Positions 26,294 through 34,758 of a DNA stretch of 64,000 nt are shown here, one piece after another (within the stretch, counting starts at the first letter, position 1; each line of letters starts with the position of its first letter). The DNA is from an uncultured Prevotella sp. (GTDB lineage Bacteria; Bacteroidota; Bacteroidia; Bacteroidales; Bacteroidaceae), in contig CALUHC010000006.1 in NCBI GenBank assembly GCA_944320355.1, positions 1-64,000 on the forward strand, written 5' to 3'. Below the pieces are notes generated by a model, which was given only the letters and a program-made list of their open reading frames with translations, was not told the origin of the DNA and ran no database searches. The position numbers and the translations under genes are program-made.

Positions 26294-26690
26294 TAAGTTA
26301 TGAGTGCGGAGTGTAGAGTGCAGAGGTATGATTACCTTTAGTTATGAGTGCAGAGTGAAGAGTGAAGAGGTATGATTTGCTTTGGTTATGAGTGCAGATG
26401 TAGAGTGCGGGGGTATGATTTGCTTTAGTTTATGAGTGCAGAGTGCAGAGTGAAGAGGTATGATTACCTTTAGTTATGAGTGCAGATGTAGAGTGCGGGG
26501 GTATGATTACCTTTAGTTTATGAGTGCGGAATGAGGATAGAACATGGTATGAACGGTTTTGCGGATGGGTTGCCCACACTCTGCACAAAAGCAAATCATA
26601 CCTCTTCACTCTGCACTATGCACTCATAACTAAAGCAAATCATACCTCCGCACTCTGCACTCCGCACTCATAACTCAGGCAGGCTGCGGC
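26294..26690. repeat. Word-repeat array GAGTGCAGAGTG / GGTATGATTACC with inverted end
   Basis: Six imperfect direct units of about 45 bp begin at 26294, 26341, 26386, 26428, 26472 and 26517; each has TTATGAGTGCAGAGTG-type words and then GGTATGATT followed by ACCTTTAG or TGCTTTAG. Two inverted units follow (26570-26630 and 26631-26687, reading AATCATACCTC and GCACTCATAAC). The last inverted unit ends 10 bases before the mscS stop codon. A single inverted pair of the same family lies at 58405-58640. Confidence 0.85.
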
Positions 26691-26693
26691 CCG

Positions 26694-27569
26694 TCAGCCC
26701 TTCATCACTATCTGGTTGAAGTACGGGTAGGGTATCTCTATGTTCTCTCGGTCAAAGCGTTCCTTCACCGCCTTAAGCAAGTCGCACTTCATGGTGAAGG
26801 CGTTGCCCGTGGTGGATGCCCATGCCCAGGCGCGGAGCGTTATGGCCGAGTCGCCGAGGTTGGTCACCCTTATTGCCACTTGCGGCGCTCCCGCCTCGCG
26901 CTCGGCGTCGGTGCGGTGGTCGGTGAGCAGCGGGTGCTTCATTATCTCGTCGCGCATCACGCTGATGGCATGGTCGAGATCGGTGGTGTACGACACGCCG
27001 ACCTCCACAAAGGCGCACGTGTCTGTCTCGCCATACGACGAGTTCACCACCGTGCTTGAGTTCATCTTGCTGTTCGGTATGAGTATCATGCGGTTCTCGG
27101 CGTTGCGTATCACGGTGTGGCGCAGCGTTATTTCCATCACCGTGCCGGTGATGACGCTGTCCACCATGATGAAGTCGCCCACCTTGAATGGGCGCGAGAA
27201 TATGATGAACAGCCCGCCAACGATGTTCGACAGCGCGTCTTGCGAGGCCAGGCCCACGGCCATCGCGCCTATGCCCGCGCTGGCAAGGATGGAGTTGCTC
27301 ACCTTCTCCATGCCCGGTATGAGCGACAGGAAGGCCGCAACGCCTATCACATAGACCGCCGCCACCACTATCTGGCGTATGAAGCCCATCTTGGTCTCAT
27401 CGAGAACCACCTTGCCCTGCCGCCTCATGGAGCGGCGGAAGAGGTACTTGATGAGCGCCGTGACGAGGCGGACGAAAACGAATATCACTGCGGCCTTGAC
27501 GCAGAACACCACTATCCAGCGTATGGACAGGCCGAAGACGGTGAGGTCCAGGATTTCCTTCAGGTTCAT
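26694..27569 (-). CDS. Mechanosensitive ion channel, MscS family
   Basis: The 291-residue inner-membrane channel opens under hypo-osmotic tension. It has three predicted helices; the pore helix region reads ASAGIGAMAVGLASQDALSNIVGG (about residues 95-118 in pieces), with the Ala/Gly packing typical of MscS TM3, and the beta domain FKVGDFIMVDSVITGTV follows. The C-terminal alpha/beta cap is complete. The start at 27569 gives the normal length; upstream frame is a leader. Convergent or tandem partners are absent: it is flanked by repeats on one side and faces ruvB across 217 bases. Confidence 0.92.
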   Translation of the reverse strand: MNLKEILDLTVFGLSIRWIVVFCVKAAVIFVFVRLVTALIKYLFRRSMRRQGKVVLDETKMGFIRQIVVAAVYVIGVAAFLSLIPGMEKVSNSILASAGIGAMAVGLASQDALSNIVGGLFIIFSRPFKVGDFIMVDSVITGTVMEITLRHTVIRNAENRMILIPNSKMNSSTVVNSSYGETDTCAFVEVGVSYTTDLDHAISVMRDEIMKHPLLTDHRTDAEREAGAPQVAIRVTNLGDSAITLRAWAWASTTGNAFTMKCDLLKAVKERFDRENIEIPYPYFNQIVMKG

Positions 27570-27752
27570 TTCTTGTTTCTGTTTTGTTTGTTTGCTATAT
27601 GCTGCGCCGCCGCCTGCCGGGGCCATTCTGCCCGTGCGGCCTTGTGCCCGGCGCGTGGGCGGCCAACTGCAAAAGTACGACAAAAAGGCGAGAAAGCCCC
27701 CGGCCTTCCGCCTTTTTTGCCCTTTTGCCTTCGCTTAATCGATATTTTAAGC

Positions 27753-27761
27753 TAACTTTGC
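27753..27761 (+). promoter_or_regulatory. -7 box for ruvB
   Basis: TAACTTTGC, 25 bases before the ruvB ATG. Confidence 0.65.
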
Positions 27762-27786
27762 AGGCAAAAGGAATCATTGACAGCAA

Positions 27787-28824
27787 ATGGACGAAGACTT
27801 TGACATAAGGCAGGAGCGCGTGTCGGCGGCCGAGAGGGAGTTCGAGAACGCCCTGCGTCCGCTGCGCTTCGGCGACTTCAGCGGGCAGCAGAAGGTGGTG
27901 GAGAACCTCGAAGTGTTCGTGGAGGCGGCCAAGTACCGCGGCGAACCGCTCGACCACACGCTGCTGCACGGCCCTCCGGGACTGGGCAAGACCACGCTGA
28001 GCAACATCATTGCCAACGAGCTGGGCGTGGGGTTCAAGATCACCAGCGGCCCCGTGCTCGACAAGCCGGGCGACCTTGCGGGCATACTCACGTCGCTGGA
28101 GCGCAACGATGTGCTCTTCATCGACGAGATACACCGCCTCTCGCCCGTGGTCGAGGAGTACCTCTACTCGGCCATGGAGGACTACCGCATAGACATAATG
28201 ATAGACAAAGGCCCCTCGGCGCGGTCCATACAGATAGACCTCAACCCCTTCACGCTCGTGGGGGCGACCACGCGCAGCGGCCTGCTCACGGCTCCGCTCA
28301 GGGCCCGCTTCGGCATAAACCTGCACCTGGAGTACTACGAGCCCGAGACGCTCTGCCGCATACTGAAACGCTCGGCGGGCATACTGCGCGTGCCGATAGA
28401 CGACGAGGCGGCCATGGAGATAGCCCGCCGCAGCCGCGGCACGCCCCGCATTGCCAACGCGTTGCTGCGCCGCGTGCGCGACTTCGCGCAGGTGAAGGGC
28501 AACGGCCGCATAGACGCGGTCATCACGCAGCTGTCGCTCTCGGCGCTGAACATAGACCGATACGGGCTCGACGAGATAGACAACAAGATACTGCTCACCA
28601 TCATCGACAAGTTCAAGGGCGGCCCTGTGGGCGTCTCGACCATAGCCACGGCCATCGGAGAGGACTCCGGCACGGTGGAGGAAGTCTATGAGCCGTTCCT
28701 CATCATGGAGGGATTCATCAAGCGGACGCCGCGCGGGCGCATGGCCACCGAGCTGGCCTACCGCCACTTCGGGCGCAACCCCTACGCGGGGAACATCATG
28801 CAGCCGAATCTCTTTGACAGTTGA
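27787..28824 (+). CDS. ruvB: Holliday junction branch migration helicase RuvB
   Basis: The 345-residue AAA+ motor drives branch migration with RuvA. It has Walker A GPPGLGKT (62-69), Walker B LFIDEIH, sensor GATTRSGLL and the C-terminal winged helix ending in a normal position. Start and length match the family. It is followed by coaD after 107 bases, with a small hairpin in between. Confidence 0.97.
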   Translation: MDEDFDIRQERVSAAEREFENALRPLRFGDFSGQQKVVENLEVFVEAAKYRGEPLDHTLLHGPPGLGKTTLSNIIANELGVGFKITSGPVLDKPGDLAGILTSLERNDVLFIDEIHRLSPVVEEYLYSAMEDYRIDIMIDKGPSARSIQIDLNPFTLVGATTRSGLLTAPLRARFGINLHLEYYEPETLCRILKRSAGILRVPIDDEAAMEIARRSRGTPRIANALLRRVRDFAQVKGNGRIDAVITQLSLSALNIDRYGLDEIDNKILLTIIDKFKGGPVGVSTIATAIGEDSGTVEEVYEPFLIMEGFIKRTPRGRMATELAYRHFGRNPYAGNIMQPNLFDS

Positions 28825-28853
28825 AAGGGAAAAATTAAAAGTTAAAAAATAAG

Positions 28854-28886
28854 CCGGGAGGCTATGTGTTGACAGGCATCCCGGCG
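28854..28886 (+). terminator. Hairpin between ruvB and coaD
   Basis: GCCGGGA and TCCCGGC form a short stem around a 19-base loop, preceded by an A-rich stretch. There is no clear T tract on the plus strand, so termination is uncertain. Confidence 0.35.
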
Positions 28887-28931
28887 GTGTGGAAACCCCG
28901 CACGGCAAACCAACATCCGCAAAAGAGAGCA

Positions 28932-29378
28932 ATGAGAACCGGAATATTTGTGGGCAGCTTCGACCCGTTCACCATCGGCCACGACGCGATAGTGCGCCGC
29001 GCGCTGCCGCTGTTCGACAAGATTGTGATAGGCGTGGGCGTGAACGAGCGCAAGAAATACCTGTACAGCGCGCACGTGAGGGTGCGCAAGATAGAGGCAC
29101 TCTATGCCGGCGAGCCGCGCGTGGAGGTAAAGGCGTACACCGACCTCACCGTAGACTTCGCCCGCCGCGAGGGGGCGGAGTTCATCATCAAGGGCGTGAG
29201 GAGCATCAAGGACTTCGAGTACGAGCGCGAGCAGGCCGACATAAACCGCAAGATTGGCGGCGTGGACACCATCCTCTTCTACGCCGAGCCGCAGTTCGAG
29301 AGCGTATCGTCGAGTATGGTGCGCGAGCTGATACACTTCGGTAAGGACGTGAGCGAGTTCCTGCCCGCCGGGCGATAG
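28932..29378 (+). CDS. coaD: Pantetheine-phosphate adenylyltransferase
   Basis: The 148-residue enzyme makes dephospho-CoA from 4'-phosphopantetheine and ATP. The nucleotidyltransferase motif GSFDPFTIGH (8-17) and the C-terminal SVSSSMVRE segment, equivalent to the ISSS(T/M)VR motif, are present. The start at 28932 gives the canonical MRTGIFVGSFDP. It precedes ybeY by 59 bases and is probably in the same unit as ruvB or driven by an unseen promoter in the gap. Confidence 0.95.
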   Translation: MRTGIFVGSFDPFTIGHDAIVRRALPLFDKIVIGVGVNERKKYLYSAHVRVRKIEALYAGEPRVEVKAYTDLTVDFARREGAEFIIKGVRSIKDFEYEREQADINRKIGGVDTILFYAEPQFESVSSSMVRELIHFGKDVSEFLPAGR

Positions 29379-29437
29379 CAGGCGTGGCCGCGCCGGCAGC
29401 GGCGCAAAACAACAACAGAACAATAAAACAACAGCCA

Positions 29438-29863
29438 ATGATCACTTACAACGCAGACGGCACGGCGATGCCGAAGATAAGGAAGACAGACACCACAGCG
29501 TGGATAAAGCGCGTGGCCGCGGCGCACAATAGGCGCGTGGGCGAGGTGGGCTACCTCTTCGTTGACGACGAGAAGATACTCGAAATGAACCGCCAGTACC
29601 TTGGCCACGACTACTATACCGACGTGATAACCTTCGACTACAGCGAGGGCAACAGGCTCAACGGCGACATAGTGATAAGCCTCGACACCGTGCGCTCCAA
29701 CGCGTCGCAGTACGGCAGGCCTTACGACGAGGAGCTTCACCGCGTCATCATACACGGCATACTGCACCTGTGCGGCATCAACGACAAGGGTCCGGGCGAG
29801 CGCGAGCAGATGGAACAGGCCGAGAACGCGGCCTTGGAGATGCTGGCGGGCGGCGCGATGTAG
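29438..29863 (+). CDS. ybeY: rRNA maturation RNase YbeY
   Basis: The 141-residue endoribonuclease processes 16S rRNA 3' ends. It carries the metal motif region HGILHLCGIND at about 108-118. The third ligand of the usual HxxxH-x5-H motif is Asp, the typical form I know from Bacteroidetes rather than a defect. The start at 29438 is the first ATG; the frame before it is spacer. A strong bidirectional terminator follows at 29909. Confidence 0.92.
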   Translation: MITYNADGTAMPKIRKTDTTAWIKRVAAAHNRRVGEVGYLFVDDEKILEMNRQYLGHDYYTDVITFDYSEGNRLNGDIVISLDTVRSNASQYGRPYDEELHRVIIHGILHLCGINDKGPGEREQMEQAENAALEMLAGGAM

Positions 29864-29908
29864 CGCGCCACCGCGCGAAACCCGGATAGGCCTGCCACAG
29901 ATTCTGAC

Positions 29909-29966
29909 ACAAAGCAAGCCCCCTCGCAGTCGCTGCCAAAGCGACTGCGAGGGGGCTTGCTTTGTT
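29909..29966. terminator. Long bidirectional terminator hairpin
   Basis: About 24 perfectly paired bases flank a small loop: 29911-29934 (AGCAAGCCCCCTCGC and on) against 29941-29964. It lies between the convergent ybeY and the secreted-protein gene, with AAAGCA/TGCTTTGTTT ends giving T tracts on both strands. Confidence 0.9.
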
Positions 29967-29983
29967 TACGGCCACGCCGCAGG

Positions 29984-30688
29984 TCACTTCACAACCACCT
30001 TGCGCGTGCTTCCGTCAGAATATTTCACTATGTTGAGGCCCTTCTGTGCCACCGGAAGGCGGCGGCCGTCGAGCGAGTAGTAAGCCACGGGCTGCTTGCC
30101 TTCGGCGTCAGAAACACCGTCGATGCCCTGTGTGGTGTTCTCGTTGACAAACCTGATCGTCACGGACGGGCCAGTGATGCCGGGAGCATGAGTCTCATCA
30201 TCAAACTTCTCTGGAGTAGTAAGCTTTTTCAATGTGAACGTTGCTGTCATAGAACCAGGTGCAAGTTCGACTGTTCCTCCTGTTATAGGATTGTAATCTT
30301 TAATGAGCATCCATTCATCAGCGAAAGCCATTACTTCATTTGCAGGAATAGCTTGTGATGCTTCTGAATAGTGAAGCCCCACTGTTGATACTGCAGGTAT
30401 GCATGCCCCGCCAATACAAGTTTGGTAAGATGTTCCTTCAGATATTTGAGTAATGTTGATGTCTGCTCTGCAATATGCATCTTCAGAGGTGTTATTTCTT
30501 ACAGAAAGTCCGCTATGTATAACAGGGCCGAAGAACATATCATCCTCAATTTCGGTGACAGTTATCGTTGCGCCATCCTCGATCACGTTGCCCTCGGCAT
30601 CGACAATGGAGAACGTGTTGTCCACTTGCGCCATGGCGGCCGCGCCGCTCATGAGCACTGCTGCGCACAAAGTAAAAATCTTCTTCAT
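29984..30688 (-). CDS. Secreted protein of unknown function with C-terminal sorting-like segment
   Basis: The 234-residue product has a signal peptide (1-20, cut after AMA) and a beta-rich body without recognised motifs (SVRNNTSEDAYCRADINI and TATFTLKKL are typical strands, with three Cys). The end has GIDGVSD followed by AYYSLDGRRLP and a basic KVVVK tail, a Bacteroidales C-terminal pattern that also occurs in the proteins ending at 4239 and 43677. The middle of the gene (about 30150-30560) is visibly richer in A and T than its neighbours. I infer export to the cell surface, not function. Confidence 0.75.
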   Translation of the reverse strand: MKKIFTLCAAVLMSGAAAMAQVDNTFSIVDAEGNVIEDGATITVTEIEDDMFFGPVIHSGLSVRNNTSEDAYCRADINITQISEGTSYQTCIGGACIPAVSTVGLHYSEASQAIPANEVMAFADEWMLIKDYNPITGGTVELAPGSMTATFTLKKLTTPEKFDDETHAPGITGPSVTIRFVNENTTQGIDGVSDAEGKQPVAYYSLDGRRLPVAQKGLNIVKYSDGSTRKVVVK

Positions 30689-31076
30689 ATTGTTTAATTT
30701 TAAAATTGTTTATTATTATAATGTGGCATTTACTCTTTCCTTGCATCGCCGGCGCTGTTTTTTCGCCCTGCGGTGAGGTGGCGCTGCGCGGCGGGCGCGG
30801 TTTTCGGGGCGGCGTTATCCCTTGCGGCCTTTGTGGCCTCCGTCCCGGCAGACTGTTTTCGGGGGCTCCGGTCTGGTGGCAACGCAGTCCCTATATGAGC
30901 CTATGCGCGACGCTAAGACGGGCAAAAGCCGCCATCGGCTTACGAAAGGGCCGCTGCTGACGCGCAAAATTTTCCATAATGACAGTTTATCAGGGCAAAA
31001 TTAAGAAAAATGGTGATATCTTCATATAAGCGGGCAGATGTTTTATGATTATTTAACCCACCCCCTCGCCGCCGTT

Positions 31077-31330
31077 TAAAAGTAAAAAGGTAAAAGGGTA
31101 AAAAGGTAAATGAATGTCCGCAAGTTGCCAAACTGTTTTTTTAAAGGCTTCACTTGTCCCCTCCTTTTGCAAAGGAGGGGCAGGGGTGGTTTGTCAAAAC
31201 AAGTTGATATACAGTGCGCTTGGCCATTGGTGGTGGTATTATTCCACAAACCACCACTGCCCCTCCTTTGCAAAAGGAGGGGAGGGGTGTACGTCGGGTT
31301 GGCTAAATGCGGACATTCATAAAGGTAAAA
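31077..31330. mobile_element. CCCCTCC hairpin element, copy A (MITE-like)
   Basis: The left end reads ATGAATGTCCGCAAGTTGCC (31110) and the right end has the inverted GCGGACATTCAT (31309-31320). Inside are two facing palindromes, CCCCTCCTTTTGCAAAGGAGGGG at 31159-31181 (in 20-base pieces: CCCCTCCTTTTGC then AAAGGAGGGG) and its counterpart at 31260-31282, each with the adjoining GGGTGGTTTGT or ACAAACCACC. The A-rich GTAAAAAGGTAAAAGGG words border it on both sides. No ORF is expected. Confidence 0.75.
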
Positions 31331-31937
31331 AAGCCATGCGGAATGGCCTCAATGCTACTTCATCTCCTCACAAGGGACAGTTTTGACTGCGCCGAGCGTA
31401 AGGCTGATGCCCTCTGGCTCCTCAGCGGAGCGGGACGTAGCGACAGCTCCTTCCGGCTTCTTTAACTTCGTGGAGAGCCATTGTCCGCACTCCCGCCCTC
31501 GGTCTCCTGACACCTGAAAATTAACACTTCGCGAAACGATGAAATAGGGAACGGGAAGCGCAGTTGCACGAAATATCTTGACAAAAACGTCATCCTGTTT
31601 TGCGGTATGGGCCGTTTGGAAACACGAAACGGCGCATATCGCCTTGCCAAACGGGTCGTTTTGCAGGACAAAACGAGCCATATCGCATGATGAAACGGCA
31701 GGTCTCGCTGCCCGTTTCCGGCCAAAACGACCCGTTTCGGGCGGCTTTTGGCCGGCTGTTTCGGCGTAAATGATTGCACAGTTCTCCCAAATCTCCTGCA
31801 ATTCCCATGGCTCTCAGCCACTTGCGGTTGCACACTCGCCACGGCGTTATTTGCCGTAGGGCTGTGGCTGCCGGCAGAATTTCGCGATTCTCGGCGGCTT
31901 TCGTGATGCGTGAATTAACACATTTAACGGTTGTTGA
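31331..31937. repeat. Composite repeat: 200-bp module plus long dyad element L3
   Basis: Positions 31341-31520 contain a module that recurs inverted at 56290-56500 (shared GGAGAGCCATTGTCCGCACTC and CTCCTCAGCGGAGCG). From 31521 (TTAACACTTCG) the long dyad element follows with units stepping 22 bp between about 31612 and 31760, and ends near 31937 with ATTTAACGGTTGTTGAC. The composite copy at 55869-56500 has the same order in reverse, which suggests that the whole ~600-bp unit moved together. Confidence 0.75.
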
Positions 31938-32015
31938 CGCGCGGTCCGCTCAACAATCAGAGGGCTTGGGGCGGTTGCGCCGGGGCTGGCTGGCTTGGTC
32001 ATGGCGCGGATGCAG

Positions 32016-32047
32016 AAAAGGCCGCAGGGGCTTGTGCTCCTGCGGCC
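32016..32047 (-). terminator. Terminator of the ompA-like gene (minus strand)
   Basis: GGCCGCAGG and CCTGCGGCC form the stem; on the minus strand it is followed by TTTTCTGC. It lies 47 bases past the stop of the OmpA-family gene. Confidence 0.8.
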
Positions 32048-32093
32048 TTGTGCCTTTTGGCGCTGTCCGGGCGGCCTGTCGGGCCGCAACCGG

Positions 32094-33200
32094 TTATTCA
32101 GCGGGTCCCACTATGATGACGCAGCGGTTCTTGTCGTTGTCTGAGAACGGCTGCACGGTGTCGCCCTTGGCGTCGGTGATGATGCGCGATGCGTCGGCTC
32201 CGTAGCTCTTCACCAGCTCGTTCTTGAACTCGTTGGCGCGCTCCTGCGAGTACTTCATGTTGATGTTGGCGGTTCCGGTGTTCTTGTCGGCGTAGCCAGT
32301 GATGCGTATCTTGGCCTTCGGGTTGCGCTTCATGTAGTCGGCCACCTGCTTCAGTTCGGTGGTGGCGTGCTTCGGGTCAGACTCGCGTATCTGGAAGAAC
32401 ACCTCTTCCTTCAGCGTCTCTGGCTTTGGCTCTGGCTTGGGTTCGGGCTTTGGCTGCGGCTTTGGCTCGGGTTTCGGAGCGGGAGCTGGTGCCGGAGCGG
32501 GAGCCGGTGCAGGCGCAGGCTCTGCCTTCTTGGCGGCCTTGTACTTGTGGCCGAAGCGCACGCTGACGCCGAGCATGGCGGTTATCATCCAGTCGTCGCT
32601 GTTGTTGTACTTGGAGTTGAAGCGGTCGTCGAGGCTGTTGGCCGTCACTTCGAGCGACACGCCCACGGGCTTTGTCACGTCTGTCTCAAGGCGCAGTCCG
32701 GCCCGTATGTTGTGGCTCAGGCGCGTGCCGTCCCATACGAATGGCATATTGAGGTCGATGTTGTTGGCTGCCAGGGCGTTGGCCTCGTCGTTGCCCCACG
32801 AGGTTGTCAGTCCTATTCCGCCCAGCAGCATCACGTTCACGGCGTGGTTGCGGTTGGGCTTGAACAGCTTGTTGAGGTTCAGCAGCACGTCAACGTCGGT
32901 GGTTATGTAGTTCCACTTGTAGTAGGAGCTGCCGTCGGCGAACTCGAATCCGCTCTTGCCCTTCCACCCGTTGACGTGTATGCGCGCGCCGAAAGCCGGG
33001 GAGAAGAACCGCCCGAACGACACAGCGCCCACCGGGGTTATCAACTTGCTGTTCTGTGCGTCGGTTGGCGTGAACTGCATTCCGCCCTGCACTTCAAAGA
33101 AGTTGTAGGACTTGAGGCTGCCCTTGTCGGCTTCCTGCCCCATCGCTGCGCCGCAGGCCATAAGGCCGAGAGCCAGCGTTAGCATTGTCTTTCTTTTCAT
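32094..33200 (-). CDS. OmpA-family outer membrane protein
   Basis: The 368-residue protein has a signal peptide (1-21), an N-terminal beta-barrel domain of about 200 residues, a Pro-rich linker with eight AP pairs and PKPEPKP repeats (about 215-258), and a C-terminal OmpA domain. The domain holds the peptidoglycan-binding YADKNTG and the NMKYSQERANEF helix. It should anchor the outer membrane to peptidoglycan. A divergent promoter pair lies between it and the GNAT gene. Confidence 0.92.
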   Translation of the reverse strand: MKRKTMLTLALGLMACGAAMGQEADKGSLKSYNFFEVQGGMQFTPTDAQNSKLITPVGAVSFGRFFSPAFGARIHVNGWKGKSGFEFADGSSYYKWNYITTDVDVLLNLNKLFKPNRNHAVNVMLLGGIGLTTSWGNDEANALAANNIDLNMPFVWDGTRLSHNIRAGLRLETDVTKPVGVSLEVTANSLDDRFNSKYNNSDDWMITAMLGVSVRFGHKYKAAKKAEPAPAPAPAPAPAPAPKPEPKPQPKPEPKPEPKPETLKEEVFFQIRESDPKHATTELKQVADYMKRNPKAKIRITGYADKNTGTANINMKYSQERANEFKNELVKSYGADASRIITDAKGDTVQPFSDNDKNRCVIIVGPAE

Positions 33201-33245
33201 TTTTTCCTGTTATTTAAACTGTAATTCATCTTTATTCGGGTTATG

Positions 33246-33256
33246 TTACAAAAATA
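33246..33256 (-). promoter_or_regulatory. Likely -7 box of the OmpA-family gene
   Basis: The minus strand reads AGTATTTTTGT, with TATTTTTG matching the TAnnTTTG consensus, about 50 bases upstream of the start. Confidence 0.45.
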
Positions 33257-33309
33257 CTTCTAATTGTTGAATTTTCCAAATATTTCTTCCGATTTTTGAT
33301 TTTTATGCC

Positions 33310-33318
33310 TACCTTTGC
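33310..33318 (+). promoter_or_regulatory. -7 box of the GNAT gene
   Basis: TACCTTTGC at 33310-33318 matches the consensus exactly; the leader to the start at 33422 is about 100 bases. Confidence 0.6.
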
Positions 33319-33421
33319 AAGCAGAGCACCAGTTTGCGGGCAACCGGCGGGCGGTGGCGGCTGCCGTCGTCCGTGTGTTGCCGTGCCGTGGTGTGTCTTT
33401 TTCAGATTAGCTCGATTAGCA

Positions 33422-34567
33422 ATGTCATCAGTAAAGATTGTAAAAGTCACTGACCGCAAGGGTCTTGAGGATTTCATACAGTTCCACCACGATTTGTACA
33501 GGGGCGACCCATACGACGTGCCCAACCTGCGCGCCGACGAGCTGGGCACGCTGCGCAAGGACAGCAACGCCGCGTTCGACTTCTGCGAGGCCGACTACTT
33601 CCTGGCCTACAAGGACGGGCGGGTGTGCGGCCGCGTGGCCGCCATCATCAACAACCACGCCAACGAGCGCTGGCAGCGCAAGAGCGTGAGGTTCGGGTGG
33701 ATAGACTTCGTTGACGACCGCGAGGTGTCCGCCGCCCTGCTCCGCGCCGTAGAGGACTGGGGCCGCGAGCGAGGCATGAAAGAGATAGTGGGGCCGCTGG
33801 GCTTCACCGACATGGACCCGGAGGGCATGCTGACCTGGGGCTTCGACCAGCTGGGCACGCAGGCCACCATATACAACTACCCCTACTACCCCGAGCACAT
33901 AGAGTCCATGGGCGGATGGGAGAAGGACAACGACTACGTGGAGTTCAAGATGATGGTGCCAGAGGCCATCCCCGAGAAGTACATGAAGATAGCCGCCATG
34001 GTGGAGAAGCGCTACAACCTGCACGTGAGGAAGCTGACGCGCCGCGAGGTGATGCGCGAAGGCTACGGGCAGAAGATATTCGAGGTCATCAACGAGACGT
34101 TCAAGGACCTCTACGGGTACTCGCAGCTCACGCCGAGGCAGATAGACCAGTATGTGAGGATGTACCTGCCCATGGCCGACCTCAACCTCGTTGTGCTCGT
34201 CGAAGACTGGAACGCCGACCGCAAGCTGGTAGGCGTGGGCATCACCATCCCGTCGCTCTCACGCGCGTTCCAGAAGTGCCGCGACGGCCGCCTGTGGCCC
34301 TTCGGGTGGTGGCACGTGCTGCGCGCCCTCAAGTTCCACAAGACCGAGGGCGTGGACCTGCTGCTCATGGGCGTGCTGCCCGAGTACCGCATGAAGGGCG
34401 CCAACGCGCTGATGTTCGCCGACCTCATACCCTGGTACCAGAAGTACGGCTTCAAGTGGGGCGAGAGCCAGGTGGAGATGGAGACCAACGAGAACGTGCA
34501 GAGCCAGTGGCAGTACTTCGACACCGTGCAGCACAAGCGCCGCCGCTGCTACAGAAAGAAGCTGTGA
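33422..34567 (+). CDS. GNAT-superfamily protein (N-acetyltransferase-like)
   Basis: The 381-residue protein has N-terminal and C-terminal GNAT-like halves; the second half has LLLMGVLPEYRMKGANALM, an acetyl-CoA-loop-like region (about 315-333). Proteins of this size occur across Bacteroidetes as unnamed GNAT family members. No substrate can be stated. Start chosen at 33422 (ATG after the promoter); earlier ATGs in the frame are in the leader. Confidence 0.7.
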   Translation: MSSVKIVKVTDRKGLEDFIQFHHDLYRGDPYDVPNLRADELGTLRKDSNAAFDFCEADYFLAYKDGRVCGRVAAIINNHANERWQRKSVRFGWIDFVDDREVSAALLRAVEDWGRERGMKEIVGPLGFTDMDPEGMLTWGFDQLGTQATIYNYPYYPEHIESMGGWEKDNDYVEFKMMVPEAIPEKYMKIAAMVEKRYNLHVRKLTRREVMREGYGQKIFEVINETFKDLYGYSQLTPRQIDQYVRMYLPMADLNLVVLVEDWNADRKLVGVGITIPSLSRAFQKCRDGRLWPFGWWHVLRALKFHKTEGVDLLLMGVLPEYRMKGANALMFADLIPWYQKYGFKWGESQVEMETNENVQSQWQYFDTVQHKRRRCYRKKL

Positions 34568-34679
34568 AAAAGTTAAAGGTTAAAAATTAAAAGGCAAAAA
34601 GGCTGCGCAAGGAAGCCCCTCCGCCCCATCTTGATGGGTCTGTGGGCGTGCCGTAGCAGGCCAGGTCCGCCGGGCGCCG

Positions 34680-34750
34680 GGCCGGTTTTCTCAGTTCTCC
34701 CGGCTCTCCTATAACTCCCAGCCCTCCCAGCTCTCTCATCTCTCCCATTA
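34680..34750. repeat. CTCCC word array before parE
   Basis: Repeated CTCCC words (CAGTTCTCCCGGCTCTCC, AACTCCCAGCCCTCCCAG, CTCTCTCATCTCTCCC) occupy the gap before the parE start. This is the complementary orientation of the GGGAG arrays; the partner arm is not apparent. Confidence 0.6.
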
Positions 34751-34758
34751 GAAACGAC

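Noticed and set aside
26294..26690. CRISPR-like array of 45-bp units
   Set aside because: The variable and fixed parts are not repeat-spacer; the words are shared between units and two units are inverted.
29743..29800. YbeY as a defective enzyme because the third metal ligand is Asp
   Set aside because: Asp is the usual residue in the Bacteroidetes YbeY sequences that I know, so it is not a lost site.
30700..30990. A gene in the GC-rich stretch after the secreted-protein promoter region
   Set aside because: Short overlapping frames without motif or start signal; I see nothing there except the upstream region of the minus-strand gene.
31355..31801. A 148-codon minus-strand frame conserved at 56126-56458
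   Set aside because: Both copies also keep a second frame open, and conservation is explained by the repeat being duplicated DNA. I keep it only as part of the repeat finding.
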